A stretch of DNA of 64,000 nucleotides from Rhodopirellula halodulae (GCF_020966775.1 NZ_JAJKFV010000004.1:186001-250000), one strand, 5' to 3'; positions 10,785-20,588 are shown, counted from the stretch's first letter. Program-made: numbers and translations. Notes: generated from the letters alone by a model not told the origin.

Positions 10785-12050
10785 ATGGTCGCAAACTGGC
10801 TCGGCAACAAGTGCTTCAAAGTCGTTCATCAAAAAAACCTGGTCTACAACACCTGTTGGGAAGACCCTCGCTTGGACCGTCAAGCGTTGTCACTGGAACA
10901 GGATGACTCTGTGCTGGTCATTACGTCGGCCGGGTGCAATGCTCTGGACTATGCCTTGGAGAGCCCACGGTCCGTTCACGCGGTCGACATGAACCCGCTG
11001 CAGAACGCTTTGCTGGAACTCAAGTGCGCCGCGATTCGCACGCTGAATTACGAAGACTTCTTTCAAGTCTTCGGACGTGGCGTGCACGCGAATTGGCAAT
11101 CGCTCTACAACAATCACATTCGTGCCTCGCTCGCCCCCGACGTACGTTCCATCTGGGACCGACGTTCCAATTTCTTTGATGGAACGTCGCGTCGACAGAG
11201 CTTCTACTTCCGCGGCACTTCGGGATTGTTTGCTTGGCTGATCAACGGCTATCTGAAACGTCCAGCGGGGCTGAAAGAAGCGATTGGCGAATTGCTGCAA
11301 GCCGAATCGGTGGACCAGCAACGACAAATCTATCAAGAGCGAAACATCAATCAGTTGCTCTGGAGCAAGCCACTGCGTTGGGCGTTGCGACGTGACACAA
11401 CACTCGCCATGTTGGGCGTGCCCCGTAGCCAACGCAAACAACTGGACCAGAGTTATCTTGGCGGGATCGGCGGGTTCATCCAAGATCGGATCGAAGCGGT
11501 CTTCAAAACGTTGCCGCTGCGTGACAACTATTTCTGGCGAGTCTATCTCACCGGTCGCTACACCCCGGAATGTTGCCCGGAATACCTGAAGGAAGAAAAC
11601 TTCCAACGATTGAAATCAGGACTGGTGGATCGCGTTCACACTCACACCAACACGGTGGAGGGTTTCTTAACGCAACACGACGAGCGAGTTTCGCGATTTG
11701 TTTTGCTCGATCACATGGACTGGCTCTACGACCGCTATCCGGAACTGCTCGCCTCGGAGTGGCAAAGCATTTTGAATCGAGCGACCTCGGACGCACGCGT
11801 GTTGTGGCGAAGTGCGGCACTCACGGTCGATTTCGTCGATCCGCTGAAATTGCAATTCGAAGGCAACCAAGTCCAGCTTGGGGATTTGTTGCACTATCAC
11901 CAGGAACTCGCAACCTCCTTGCACGCTCGCGACCGCGTTCACACATACGGCAGTTTCTACATCGCGGATCTGTTTGGTCCCGCGACATCCAACGATGATC
12001 GAATTTTGGATCCAACGCAAAAGGCGGTGGCAACCGGAGTGGCGGCATGA
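10785..12050 (+). CDS. btaA: BtaA: SAM:diacylglycerol 3-amino-3-carboxypropyl transferase
   Basis: A 421-residue protein of the DUF3419/BtaA family. The N-terminal NLVYNTCWEDPRLDRQAL and the SAM-binding stretch VITSAGCNALDYAL...VDMNPLQNALLELK are diagnostic. It transfers the 3-amino-3-carboxypropyl group of SAM to diacylglycerol, giving diacylglycerylhomoserine, the first step to the betaine lipid DGTS. The length matches bacterial BtaA (about 400-420). Its stop overlaps the btaB start by 4 bp, which indicates translational coupling. Confidence 0.9.
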   Translation: MVANWLGNKCFKVVHQKNLVYNTCWEDPRLDRQALSLEQDDSVLVITSAGCNALDYALESPRSVHAVDMNPLQNALLELKCAAIRTLNYEDFFQVFGRGVHANWQSLYNNHIRASLAPDVRSIWDRRSNFFDGTSRRQSFYFRGTSGLFAWLINGYLKRPAGLKEAIGELLQAESVDQQRQIYQERNINQLLWSKPLRWALRRDTTLAMLGVPRSQRKQLDQSYLGGIGGFIQDRIEAVFKTLPLRDNYFWRVYLTGRYTPECCPEYLKEENFQRLKSGLVDRVHTHTNTVEGFLTQHDERVSRFVLLDHMDWLYDRYPELLASEWQSILNRATSDARVLWRSAALTVDFVDPLKLQFEGNQVQLGDLLHYHQELATSLHARDRVHTYGSFYIADLFGPATSNDDRILDPTQKAVATGVAA

Positions 12051-12832
12051 GCGAAGCCGCACAACCCACCACCGGCTCCAGTTCTCACGCCGATTCACGA
12101 TGGGATGATTTCAAAGTGCTTTGGCACTTGTTGTTTCGACCAGTCCGAGGCAACACGCACGGCGAGAGGCTGGAAAGCTTTTACGAAGGTCAAGCATCTT
12201 ACTACGATTCATTCCGATCCCGCCTGTTGCACGGGCGATCGGAATTGATCTCCTGGATCGACTTCCCCGACCAAGGCGTGTGGGTCGACTTTGGTGCCGG
12301 CACGGGACACAACCTGTTCTCCGCCGAACAAGAGTCGAAGAAACTGTCGCAGGTGCACTTGGTGGACTTGTCACCATCGCTGCTGAAGGTCGCCGCGTCG
12401 CGAATTGCGGATCGTCACTTGTCCAACGTGACGCTGCATCACGCGGACGCGACGAAGTTTCAAATGCCCGAGAACAGCGTGGACGTGGTGACGTTCTCTT
12501 ATTCGTTGACCATGATCCCGGATTGGTTCGAATCGGTGCTGATCGCGAATCGTATATTGAAACCTGGTGGATTGATCGCCGTCACCGACTTTCACGTTTC
12601 GCGAAAACATGCGGGGACGGAAAGGCGACAGCACGGATGGTTGCGTCGTAACTTTTGGACGCTTTGGTTCGCTTCGGACAACGTGTTCCTGTCCAGCGAT
12701 CATTTGGCCATGTTGAATCGGCGGTTTGATACGGTTCGATGCGAAGAGCGACTGGGCAGCGTTCCCTACATGCCGCTGATGAAGGCACCGTACTATTTGT
12801 TCCTCGGTCGCAAACCGTCAAATGACTGTTGA
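12047..12832 (+). CDS. btaB: BtaB: diacylglycerylhomoserine N-methyltransferase
   Basis: A 261-residue class I SAM-dependent methyltransferase: motif I VWVDFGAGTGHNLF (about 76-89), then VHLVDLSPSLLKVA, HHADATKF and LKPGGLIAVTDFHVS. A GGAG lies 7 nt before ATG 12047, which overlaps the btaA stop. With BtaA next to it the likely role is three N-methylations of diacylglycerylhomoserine to DGTS. The fold alone would only support a generic methyltransferase; the name rests on the btaA-btaB pairing. Confidence 0.85.
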   Translation: MSEAAQPTTGSSSHADSRWDDFKVLWHLLFRPVRGNTHGERLESFYEGQASYYDSFRSRLLHGRSELISWIDFPDQGVWVDFGAGTGHNLFSAEQESKKLSQVHLVDLSPSLLKVAASRIADRHLSNVTLHHADATKFQMPENSVDVVTFSYSLTMIPDWFESVLIANRILKPGGLIAVTDFHVSRKHAGTERRQHGWLRRNFWTLWFASDNVFLSSDHLAMLNRRFDTVRCEERLGSVPYMPLMKAPYYLFLGRKPSNDC

Positions 12833-12875
12833 GCAAGAAGAGCCAACCTTGGTCAGCGATGGCTCACCGAACCGG

Positions 12876-13949
12876 TTACCAAGCCTTGGACCAACTGGCG
12901 ATGACGGAGTAATCCGTTTCCACTTGAATACCATCCAGGTCTTGGGCGATGGTCGGAACGATCTCGAAATTGAAGTAGTGACCGTGCCCCATGAACTGGG
13001 TGCCGATACCGAGGTTGTACCAATAGCCACCACGAAACTCTTCCACGTTGGTGGAGATCAACATGTTATTCGCGGCGGGGTCCGCACCGTCGTAATCGGT
13101 TCGCCAAAGGTGTTCGCCTCGCAATGAGACCGACCAGTTGTTCGTTAGCAGAACGCTGGTCCACGAGTTCAATCGAAACTCATCACTGACGCTGTAGCCG
13201 CGATAGTTGCGACCGATGGGCACGTCCGTTTGGAATTGGACACCACCGCTCCACCATTCGCGGAAGTATTTCCACGTTACACCGGGACGCGCGTTGAACG
13301 TCCCGCTGCCGAGTCGCATGGGATATGGCAGAGGCTGAGACATCGCACCTCCGGTCGGAATCGTCGATTCGCGATAAATGTCGCCGGTAGGAACGGAGCA
13401 ACCCAGGTTGAACAGTAAGTCCTGTGATTCAGTGCTGTACAACCGCAACAAAGCACCGAACGAGGTGTCGCCAAAACCGCTGTTGTGAGTCGTGAATTCC
13501 GTTCCGCGGCCTGCGGGGTTGCCGTCGCCACGAATGTGATCCATGGTCAAGGCGGGCATCATCAACATGGTGTAAAGCGTCACATCATCGGATGCACCGT
13601 ACATGATGTGAGCCATGTGCATTTCCATGGTCATCTGCGTTGGTGCGGCACCAGCGTTGGTGGTGATGCCATCGACCGTGATGCCCGCGGGCATACCGGG
13701 TGGGCCGATCGCGGCTTCATCGCTGATGGTGGTTTCGCCGATACGATTGTCCTCCATCGACATCATCATGTACTTGTACTCCACCATCCACTCGCCCTTT
13801 TCATGCAAGTGATCGCCCATGATCCCTGCGGGAGCGTGCTTGTCGGCCAAACCTTTTCGACTGGGCGAATCTGCCGACGCGATCGACGCGAAATGGCTAG
13901 ACGTGAAGAGGGCGAGAACAAGGGTCGAGGCGGTAAAACACCAGCGCAT
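12876..13949 (-). CDS. Met/His-rich outer-membrane barrel, phenol-degradation MetA-like
   Basis: A 357-residue secreted protein. ATG 13949 has AGGA 8 nt upstream and starts a signal peptide (MRWCFTASTLVLALF...). Mature residues 25-70 are rich in Met and His (GIMGDHLHEKGEW, YKYMMMSMEDNR), followed by MEMHMAHIMYG and MLMMPALTMDHIRG. The rest has amphipathic strands with motifs of the MetA-like porin family, ending SWSKAW. The Met/His density suggests copper or silver contact, but no metal genes are adjacent (a copper ATPase lies 8 kb away). It is convergent with btaB, 43 bp apart. Confidence 0.65.
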   Translation of the reverse strand: MRWCFTASTLVLALFTSSHFASIASADSPSRKGLADKHAPAGIMGDHLHEKGEWMVEYKYMMMSMEDNRIGETTISDEAAIGPPGMPAGITVDGITTNAGAAPTQMTMEMHMAHIMYGASDDVTLYTMLMMPALTMDHIRGDGNPAGRGTEFTTHNSGFGDTSFGALLRLYSTESQDLLFNLGCSVPTGDIYRESTIPTGGAMSQPLPYPMRLGSGTFNARPGVTWKYFREWWSGGVQFQTDVPIGRNYRGYSVSDEFRLNSWTSVLLTNNWSVSLRGEHLWRTDYDGADPAANNMLISTNVEEFRGGYWYNLGIGTQFMGHGHYFNFEIVPTIAQDLDGIQVETDYSVIASWSKAW

Positions 13950-14093
13950 AGCGAGCATCCTGAGAGCAATGGGGATGTTCCCTTGAATCGACCAAAGCGT
14001 TTTCACCGTCCTGCTCGCCATAACCAGAACGCGTAAACGCTACAGGACGCAAAGTTTCTCAACTGAGAGACGAGTTGATCGGCGACGTGAACG

Positions 14094-15596
14094 TCAAAAT
14101 TCGTTCGCGGTAGCAAACCGGGCGTTGCTGCGTCTCAGTTCGTCTTGCAGCTCGTCGCGAAGTCGACGGGCGATGTCAGTCTGTTCTCCCGATAGATCAC
14201 GCTGTTCACCGATGTCCTTGGATAAATCGTAGAGCTCAATTCGATCATCTTCCGCGAAGTGCAGCAGTTTGTATTTGCCTCGGCGGATGGCGGATTGGGG
14301 ACGCGTGCGACTGGTAACAAAGTCGTCGATTCCAATCGACTCGGGGGCTTTGGCGAATCCGGTTTCCGGATGGTAGTAGGGAAAATGCCAGAGGAGGTTT
14401 CGCTGAGTGTTGGCGGGACGATCAGACGAAGGATCCAGCAGTGGAGCGAAACTCGTTCCGTCGATCTGTTCCACGTCTTTGGTTGAACGAATGGAAGGAT
14501 CAGCATTTGAGCCGGCCCATTCCAACATCGTGGGAAGCAAGTCGTATCCAACGACTGGTTGCTCGATGGTCCTGCGAGCTGATTGCTTGGGCATGCGAAC
14601 GATCATGGGCACGCGAATACCGCCCTCGTAAAGATTCCACTTGGCCCCACGAAGCGGTGCATTCGCCGTGTACTCCGGGTGGCCGCCGTTATCCGACAGA
14701 AAGACGACGATCGTGCGTTCCGACTGACCGGCGTCGTCCAACGCTGCCAAAATCTGTCCAACGTGGTGGTCGAAGGTTTCCAAAAACGCGGCGTATTCGA
14801 TCCGCTGCTTCCTTCGAGGTGAATCGTCAGGGATTCGTTGCTCGTAGTGGTCTCGCAACCATTGGCATGGCGTCCGTACCGGTGTGTGCACATAAAACGA
14901 CGATGCCATGGCAAAGAATGGTCGTCCGTGGTCTTTCTGAAGGTACTGGGAAACCTTTTCAACCATCGTGTCTTTCGCAAACTTACCCGATTCTCGAATG
15001 GTTTCGACTGGTGATTGCTTCCAAGCATACGGATGAGCTCCGAAGTCTTCTTCAGCAACATGGAAACCTTGCGCGGAGGGGCCGTGCGTGGGACTCCAAC
15101 CGAGGTAACGTTTGTGGTGTGGATTGAGATGCCACTTCCCAAAGAATGCGGTTTGGTAGCCGAATTCGCTCAATCGTTCAGCGATGGTTTGCTCGTGCAG
15201 CGGCAGGTTGAGAGTGAATGGCGGAGCAGTCAAAGGCGTCGCCAAATCGATCTTTTGAAGGCCGGGTTCGTTTTTGGTCACAAACTCGAAATGCAATCGC
15301 GCCGGAGTTTTGCCCGTCAGGATCGATGCTCGCGAAGCGGAGCAAATTGGTGCGGGCGCGTAGGCCTGCGTGAATCGATTGCCATTGGCCGCCAACTTGT
15401 CCAAGTACGGGGTGCGATGCCAAGGGTGCCCGTAACATCCCAAGTCCGACCAAGCCAAATCATCGGCGAGGATGAACAAAATGTTGGGAGGTAAGGATGC
15501 GTCTTCCGCAACCACATGAATCGGGGCTGAGAAAGCAAACGAGGAAAGCAAGCTCAACGCGATGAAGCATGACTTGGCGAAAGAAAATTTGTTCAC
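14094..15596 (-). CDS. Secreted sulfatase (Cys-type, formylglycine-dependent)
   Basis: A 500-residue arylsulfatase-family enzyme. The N-terminal metal motif NILFILADDLAWSDLGCYG is followed by the maturation motif PICSASRASILTG, whose Cys would be converted to formylglycine; Ala replaces the usual Pro. FGKWHLN and VFLSDNGGH are further metal and sulfate-site motifs. A GTG at 15596 begins a plausible signal peptide (VNKFSFAKSCFIALSLLSS); an open frame continues to 15734 but looks non-coding. Substrate is probably a sulfated polysaccharide or glycan, exported to the periplasm. It is divergent from a second sulfatase. Confidence 0.88.
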   Translation of the reverse strand: MNKFSFAKSCFIALSLLSSFAFSAPIHVVAEDASLPPNILFILADDLAWSDLGCYGHPWHRTPYLDKLAANGNRFTQAYAPAPICSASRASILTGKTPARLHFEFVTKNEPGLQKIDLATPLTAPPFTLNLPLHEQTIAERLSEFGYQTAFFGKWHLNPHHKRYLGWSPTHGPSAQGFHVAEEDFGAHPYAWKQSPVETIRESGKFAKDTMVEKVSQYLQKDHGRPFFAMASSFYVHTPVRTPCQWLRDHYEQRIPDDSPRRKQRIEYAAFLETFDHHVGQILAALDDAGQSERTIVVFLSDNGGHPEYTANAPLRGAKWNLYEGGIRVPMIVRMPKQSARRTIEQPVVGYDLLPTMLEWAGSNADPSIRSTKDVEQIDGTSFAPLLDPSSDRPANTQRNLLWHFPYYHPETGFAKAPESIGIDDFVTSRTRPQSAIRRGKYKLLHFAEDDRIELYDLSKDIGEQRDLSGEQTDIARRLRDELQDELRRSNARFATANEF

Positions 15597-15979
15597 AAGT
15601 GAACCGAAGACGGTGGGAGTTGGCGTTGGACGCGGATGCAGGATGGATACCGACAAGAGATAGAGCCAGTAGAGCGGTGGCCCAGGTAGCATCTTGCTTG
15701 AACATCCACCTGTCAAACAAAGAATGATTTCCAATCGCGTGAATCAAATGCTGTCGCCGTGATTAGCTCTCATGGTGTCGAACGCCTTGGCATCGTGAGC
15801 GTTCGTTCAGGCACCAAATTCTTTTGAACACTTGAGACCGGTTTCGGTTGCAACGCGAGACATCCGAGGCGAATACACTGGGGCCGGATACAGTCATGTA
15901 TCACGATCCTTGCGATCCAGTCCCGCCTGCTTTTCCCACCGGCAACTCGCTTGCCCACCTGAACCCCGACCGCCCAATA
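15597..15979. other. Divergent region between two sulfatases
   Basis: About 380 bp holding the promoters of both sulfatases. In-frame N-terminal extensions of both genes run into it without convincing starts. No separate gene or RNA recognised. Confidence 0.4.
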
Positions 15980-17464
15980 ATGCCGCCAACGATCGTCGCG
16001 ATTCCGCGTCCAGTTCTTTGTTTTCTGATCGCCGCTTGGTGCTGCACCAACCCAAACCTTTTCGCGGCTCAGCGACCCAATTTGATTGTCATCATGGCCG
16101 ATGACATGGGCTACGGTGACATGGGGTGCATGGGCAGCGAACATTTGCAAACTCCACAGTTGGACCAACTGGCCCAGTCGGGCGTGCTTTGCACTCAGGC
16201 GTACGTGGCAAGCTCCGTTTGTTCGCCATCGCGAGCCGGATTTTTGACAGGCCGCGACCCGCGACGGTTTGGCTACGAGGGGAACCTGAATGCATCGGCC
16301 GCGAGCTATGCGACTCGGCCTGAATTGCTGGGACTGCCGCAAAGCGAGCACACGCTGGCGGATCATCTGAAGGCGGCAGGGTATCGAACCGCCTTGATTG
16401 GCAAGTGGCATCTGGGCATGGGTGAGATCCATCATCCCAACCAACGTGGTTTCGATGATTTCTGCGGCATGCTGACGGGCAGCCACCACTATTTCCCGCA
16501 GACAATGAAGCATTCGATCGAACGCAATGGGCAGCGTGTAACGGACTTCAGCAGCGATTATCTGACGGACTTTTTTACCGACGAGGGGCTGCGGTTCATT
16601 CGTCAAACATCGGACCAACATGCCGATCAGCCGTGGTTTGTTTTCTTCTCTTACAACGCACCGCACACGCCGATGCATGCGACCAAAGAAGACCTCGAAC
16701 GATTCTCAGACATCAGTGATCCAAAACGTCGGACCTATGCCGCGATGATGTTTGCATTGGATCGCGGAGTGGGACGAATTCGGAAGGCGTTGGAAGAATC
16801 CGGTCAATGGAACAACACGTTGCTGGTGTTCCTGTCTGACAACGGCGGCGCGACCAACAACGGCAGTTGGAATGGTCCGCTTCGTGGGGTCAAAGGCAGT
16901 TTGCGCGAAGGTGGTGTTCGCGTGCCGATGATCTGGCATTGGCCGGACAAGCTGCCGTCCGGGAAAGTTCATGAGGGAGCGGTCAGCTCGTTGGATGTCT
17001 TGCCAACGTTTCTGGCGGCCGCCGACGCGAAGCCTTTGCCTTTGTCGGACCCCATGTCGCACGAGGACCGGCGCAATCGCAAACGAATGGTGAAGCTTGC
17101 GGGAAAGTACGACGGACTGAATTTGTTGCCAGAGCTGACCGGCGAGAGCCAGCCATCGTCACGACGGCTGTATTGGCGACTGCAAGGACAAGCCGCGATT
17201 TTGGACGGCCCAGACAAACTAACGCGGCCATCCCATCGACCGGCCGAGTGGTTCAACGTCGCTGAAGACGCCTCCGAATCGCGAGACCTGTCGAGCACAA
17301 ACCGTGAACGCTTCCGCGAGTTGTTTCGAGAACTCGGGCGGTGGGAGTCAAACTTGCCCACCGTGCCGCTGTGGGGATCGTCGCCGTTTTGGAGCGGCGA
17401 ATCGGCGAAGCATTACGACGGCTGGGAACCTCGCCCCGAACCGTTTGGCACGCAAGCGAAATGA
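15980..17464 (+). CDS. Secreted sulfatase (Cys-type, formylglycine-dependent)
   Basis: A 494-residue sulfatase. ATG 15980 starts a signal peptide (PRPVLCFLIAAWCC). Motifs: NLIVIMADDMGYGDMGCMG (metal), VCSPSRAGFLTGR (canonical C-x-P-S-R formylglycine site), IGKWHLGMG and VFLSDNGGATNNG. It is nearer to N-acetylgalactosamine-6-sulfatase/arylsulfatase A types than its divergent neighbour, but the substrate cannot be told from sequence. An FAD oxidoreductase follows 48 bp downstream on the same strand, probably in one transcript. Confidence 0.9.
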   Translation: MPPTIVAIPRPVLCFLIAAWCCTNPNLFAAQRPNLIVIMADDMGYGDMGCMGSEHLQTPQLDQLAQSGVLCTQAYVASSVCSPSRAGFLTGRDPRRFGYEGNLNASAASYATRPELLGLPQSEHTLADHLKAAGYRTALIGKWHLGMGEIHHPNQRGFDDFCGMLTGSHHYFPQTMKHSIERNGQRVTDFSSDYLTDFFTDEGLRFIRQTSDQHADQPWFVFFSYNAPHTPMHATKEDLERFSDISDPKRRTYAAMMFALDRGVGRIRKALEESGQWNNTLLVFLSDNGGATNNGSWNGPLRGVKGSLREGGVRVPMIWHWPDKLPSGKVHEGAVSSLDVLPTFLAAADAKPLPLSDPMSHEDRRNRKRMVKLAGKYDGLNLLPELTGESQPSSRRLYWRLQGQAAILDGPDKLTRPSHRPAEWFNVAEDASESRDLSSTNRERFRELFRELGRWESNLPTVPLWGSSPFWSGESAKHYDGWEPRPEPFGTQAK

Positions 17465-17512
17465 GCTTGCGTGCATCCCTCCTTTCTTTCCTACCTCTTG
17501 AGTTGATTGACC

Positions 17513-19621
17513 ATGGCATCTCGTCCGGTTCCTGTTTGTTTCGCTGCGTTGCTGGCGGTGTTGTCGCATGTGGGTCACATGTCCTGCACCAGGGCGGCGG
17601 AATCTGAAACCGCTGACATTGTGATTTACGGTGGCACCTCGGCTGGCATTGCCGCCGCAGTGCAGGCAAAACGAATGGGCAAATCGGTGATTGTCATTGA
17701 GCCATCCAATCGCGTGGGTGGGCTGACAACCGGCGGTCTCGGTCAGACCGACATCGGCAACAAGTCGGCGATTGGTGGCATCGCTCGCGAATTTTACGAA
17801 GATATCGCCGCGTACTACGAAGACGATTCACATTGGAAATGGCAACGCCGCGAGGAATACAAGAGCGGCGGTCAGTCACGAACCGCGGCTGGCGAAACCG
17901 CGATGTGGACGTTCGAACCCAGTGCTGCCTTGTCGGTTTACCAAGACTGGATTGACGAGCATCAAATCCGAGTGGACTACGGCAAACGTTTGGACCGGTC
18001 CGTCGTGATGACGACGCGCAGCATTCCAGCTCGAATCATCGGTATCCGCATGGAGTCGGGCGAAACTTATCACGCTCGGATGTTCATCGACGCCACTTAC
18101 GAAGGCGATTTGATGGCCGCCGCGGGAGTCAGCTACACGGTGGGGCGAGAAGCCAACGAGCAGTATGGCGAAACGCTCAATGGAGTCCAAACGAAGATGG
18201 CTCGTCATCACCAGCTGCGCAAGGGGATCGATCCCTACATCGTTCCGGGTGATCCCAACAGTGGATTGCTGCCTCACATCGATCCCGATGGTCCGGGTGA
18301 AGAGGGAGGAGCGGACCATCGCGTGCAGGCGTACTGTTTTCGAATGTGCTTGACGGACCATCCGGACAACCGCATCCCGTTTGACAAACCGGAGGGTTAC
18401 GAACCGCTGTGGTACGAACTGTTGCTGCGAAATTACGAAGCCGGAGAGAACAGCGCCCCGTGGATCAATTCGGGGATGCCCAATCGCAAGACGGACACGA
18501 ACAACCGATTGGGATTCTCAACCGACTTCATCGGCCAAAACTACAACTACCCAGAAGCCTCCTACGAAGAGCGTGAAGCAATCATCGCGAAACATCGGTT
18601 GTATCAGCAGGGCTTGATGTGGACGCTGGCAAACCACCCACGGATGCCCGAGACAATCCGAAACCAGGTTTCTCGTTGGGGCATGTGCAAAGACGAGTTT
18701 GAGTCTGGCAACGGTTGGCAAGAACAACTCTACATTCGTGAGGCGCGCCGCATGGTCAGCGATTTCGTGATGACACAGAAACACTGCCAGGGCGTCGCGG
18801 TGAACGATCCGGTCGGGCTGGCTGCGTACACAATGGATTCACACAACCAACAACGCTACGTCGATGAAAATGGTCACGTGAGAAACGAAGGCGATGTGCA
18901 GGTTGGTGGGTTCCCGCCGTACGGCATCAGCTACCGTTCCATCGTTCCGAAAAATCGCGAAGTGTCCAATCTGTTCGTGCCGGTGTGCCTGTCGGCGTCT
19001 CACATCGCGTTCGGTTCGATCCGAATGGAGCCCGTGTTCATGGTGCTGGGACAATCATCGGCCACGGCCGCAGCCATCGCGATTGACGATCGGGTCGCGG
19101 TGCAGGAGGTCGACTATTCCAAGTTGTCCAAACGATTGCTGGACGACCAACAGGTGCTCCAGCACGCGGGGCCCAAACCACATCCGGGGATCGATCCAAA
19201 CAAATTGGCCGGGATCATTGTTGACAACGCCGACGCGACGACCGAAGGCGGATGGACCACCAGCAGCTCTACCCCGCAGCGAGTCGGGATGGACTATTTG
19301 CACGACGCGAATTCGGGGAAAGGCGAAGGCGTGGTTCGGTACGAAGCGAAGCTCAAACAACCCGGCCGATACCAAGTGAACTTACGATGGCCGGTTTTCT
19401 CCAATCGAGCGAGCAACACACTCGTGATTGTCACCGACTCCGACGGTGATGCTCACGAATTCCGAGTCAATCAGCGTGATCCCCAAACCGAAGGACAAGC
19501 CAATTTGGGTGAGTTCGATTTTGGAAATTCCGCGATCGTCGAAATTCGCAACGCGGACACCGATGGCTACGTGATCGCGGATGCGGTTCAGTTGATTCCG
19601 GCAAAAGCACCGATTGAGTGA
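17513..19621 (+). CDS. Secreted FAD-dependent oxidoreductase with golvesin-like C-terminal domain
   Basis: A 702-residue protein. A signal peptide (about 1-28) precedes an FAD_oxidored domain with a dinucleotide motif IVIYGGTSAGIAAAVQAKRM and the flavin motif NRVGGLTTGGLGQTD. From about residue 560 a beta-rich domain (YQVNLRWPVFSNRAS...VIADAVQLIP) resembles the golvesin/xanthan-lyase C-terminal module found on secreted polysaccharide enzymes. An in-frame TTG at 17507 is a less likely start. It follows a sulfatase, so an extracytoplasmic role in carbohydrate oxidation or degradation is inferred. Confidence 0.82.
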   Translation: MASRPVPVCFAALLAVLSHVGHMSCTRAAESETADIVIYGGTSAGIAAAVQAKRMGKSVIVIEPSNRVGGLTTGGLGQTDIGNKSAIGGIAREFYEDIAAYYEDDSHWKWQRREEYKSGGQSRTAAGETAMWTFEPSAALSVYQDWIDEHQIRVDYGKRLDRSVVMTTRSIPARIIGIRMESGETYHARMFIDATYEGDLMAAAGVSYTVGREANEQYGETLNGVQTKMARHHQLRKGIDPYIVPGDPNSGLLPHIDPDGPGEEGGADHRVQAYCFRMCLTDHPDNRIPFDKPEGYEPLWYELLLRNYEAGENSAPWINSGMPNRKTDTNNRLGFSTDFIGQNYNYPEASYEEREAIIAKHRLYQQGLMWTLANHPRMPETIRNQVSRWGMCKDEFESGNGWQEQLYIREARRMVSDFVMTQKHCQGVAVNDPVGLAAYTMDSHNQQRYVDENGHVRNEGDVQVGGFPPYGISYRSIVPKNREVSNLFVPVCLSASHIAFGSIRMEPVFMVLGQSSATAAAIAIDDRVAVQEVDYSKLSKRLLDDQQVLQHAGPKPHPGIDPNKLAGIIVDNADATTEGGWTTSSSTPQRVGMDYLHDANSGKGEGVVRYEAKLKQPGRYQVNLRWPVFSNRASNTLVIVTDSDGDAHEFRVNQRDPQTEGQANLGEFDFGNSAIVEIRNADTDGYVIADAVQLIPAKAPIE

Positions 19622-19634
19622 GATAGAAACGACG

Positions 19635-19669
19635 ATCGCGGAGCAACCAATGCTTGATTGCTCCGCGAT
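19635..19669. terminator. Inverted repeat between convergent genes
   Basis: A perfect 12-bp stem (19635-19646 with 19658-19669) with an 11-nt loop lies 14 bp after the oxidoreductase stop and before the convergent RTX-type gene. There is no U-run, so it may be a bidirectional or Rho-assisted terminator. Confidence 0.55.
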
Positions 19670-19716
19670 GCGATGAATCCGAGTTCGCTGTTTGAAGCTT
19701 CTTGCTTTGTGGTGAG

Positions 19717-20588
19717 CTAGCCTTCGATGATTGTGGCTTTCACTTGGTCACCGGCATTGGCGTCCAGATCGGATACCGTGTCTGCTTCGAGAATTTCCGG
19801 GGTCTTCGTCTTGCTGTATTCCCACTGACGCGTCAATCGGTTGTAGCGTTTGCGATACTTCCAAACCAGCTTGATGTATTTCGAGAAGAACGTATCAACC
19901 CCTCGGCCTCCTTCCAGAACGTCTTGTTCCCCGTCAAAGCCACCTTCGAGAGAATCGTTGCCTGGTCCGCCATACAAGGCATCGGCGTCGTGCTCGCCTC
20001 GCAGGTCGTCGTCCCCGTTTCCGCCAAACAGTTCGTCTTCGCCGAAACCACCGCGGAGCAGATCATCCGCGTCGCCTCCATCGAGCCAATCGTTGCCGCG
20101 ATTTCCGAGAATTGTGTCCTTGCCACCTGGTGCGTCCGGACTGTCGCCGAACAAGAAATCATCCGCCGCACCACCGCTGATGTAGTCGTCCCCGGGACTG
20201 CCAAACACCGTGGCAGGAATGGCAAGGTCCTGTTCAACGACGACGACGTCATTTCCACCTCTCACATCGATGAAGATTTCGTCGTTCGATCCAATCGTCG
20301 AGACTCGATTCGATAGTCATCGGCGGCGGCGATGGCTTGTTCTAGAGACTGAATATCCAGACTTGGTGCGTTGCTAACGAAATGCAAGATATGAATCGCT
20401 AGTTCGTCGTCGGCGAACGGGTTGATCGCCACGTAGACCATGTCATTAATGTCGGTGGTCTCAATTTGTAGCACTCGGTCATCGACATCAACGTCGCTCC
20501 AGTCGTCTGCGAACAAACGTTCGGCCGGCAGTAGGCAGCCGGTGGCGATGGCCAGTCCGAGGCATAGCTTTGAAATGGATGGGAACAT
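19717..20588 (-). pseudogene. Secreted RTX/hemolysin-type calcium-binding repeat protein, frameshifted
   Basis: Two overlapping minus-strand frames make one protein. The first (20588-20262) begins with ATG and a signal peptide (MFPSISKLCLGLAIATG...LFADD) and ends DDYRIESRRLDRTTKSSSM. The second (open from 20316 to 19717) continues IGSNDEIFIDVRGGNDVV and contains RTX nonapeptides such as GSPGDDYISGG, GNRGNDWLDGG and GGPGNDSLEGG. A -1 shift (one missing base) between 20265 and 20316 would join them. No classical slippery heptamer is visible there. It is either a genuine pseudogene or a sequencing error; an intact version would be a small secreted Ca2+-binding protein. Confidence 0.75.

Noticed and set aside
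19702..20316. Plus-strand 204-aa open frame
   Set aside because: Antisense shadow of the RTX repeats; the minus strand shows the nonapeptides.
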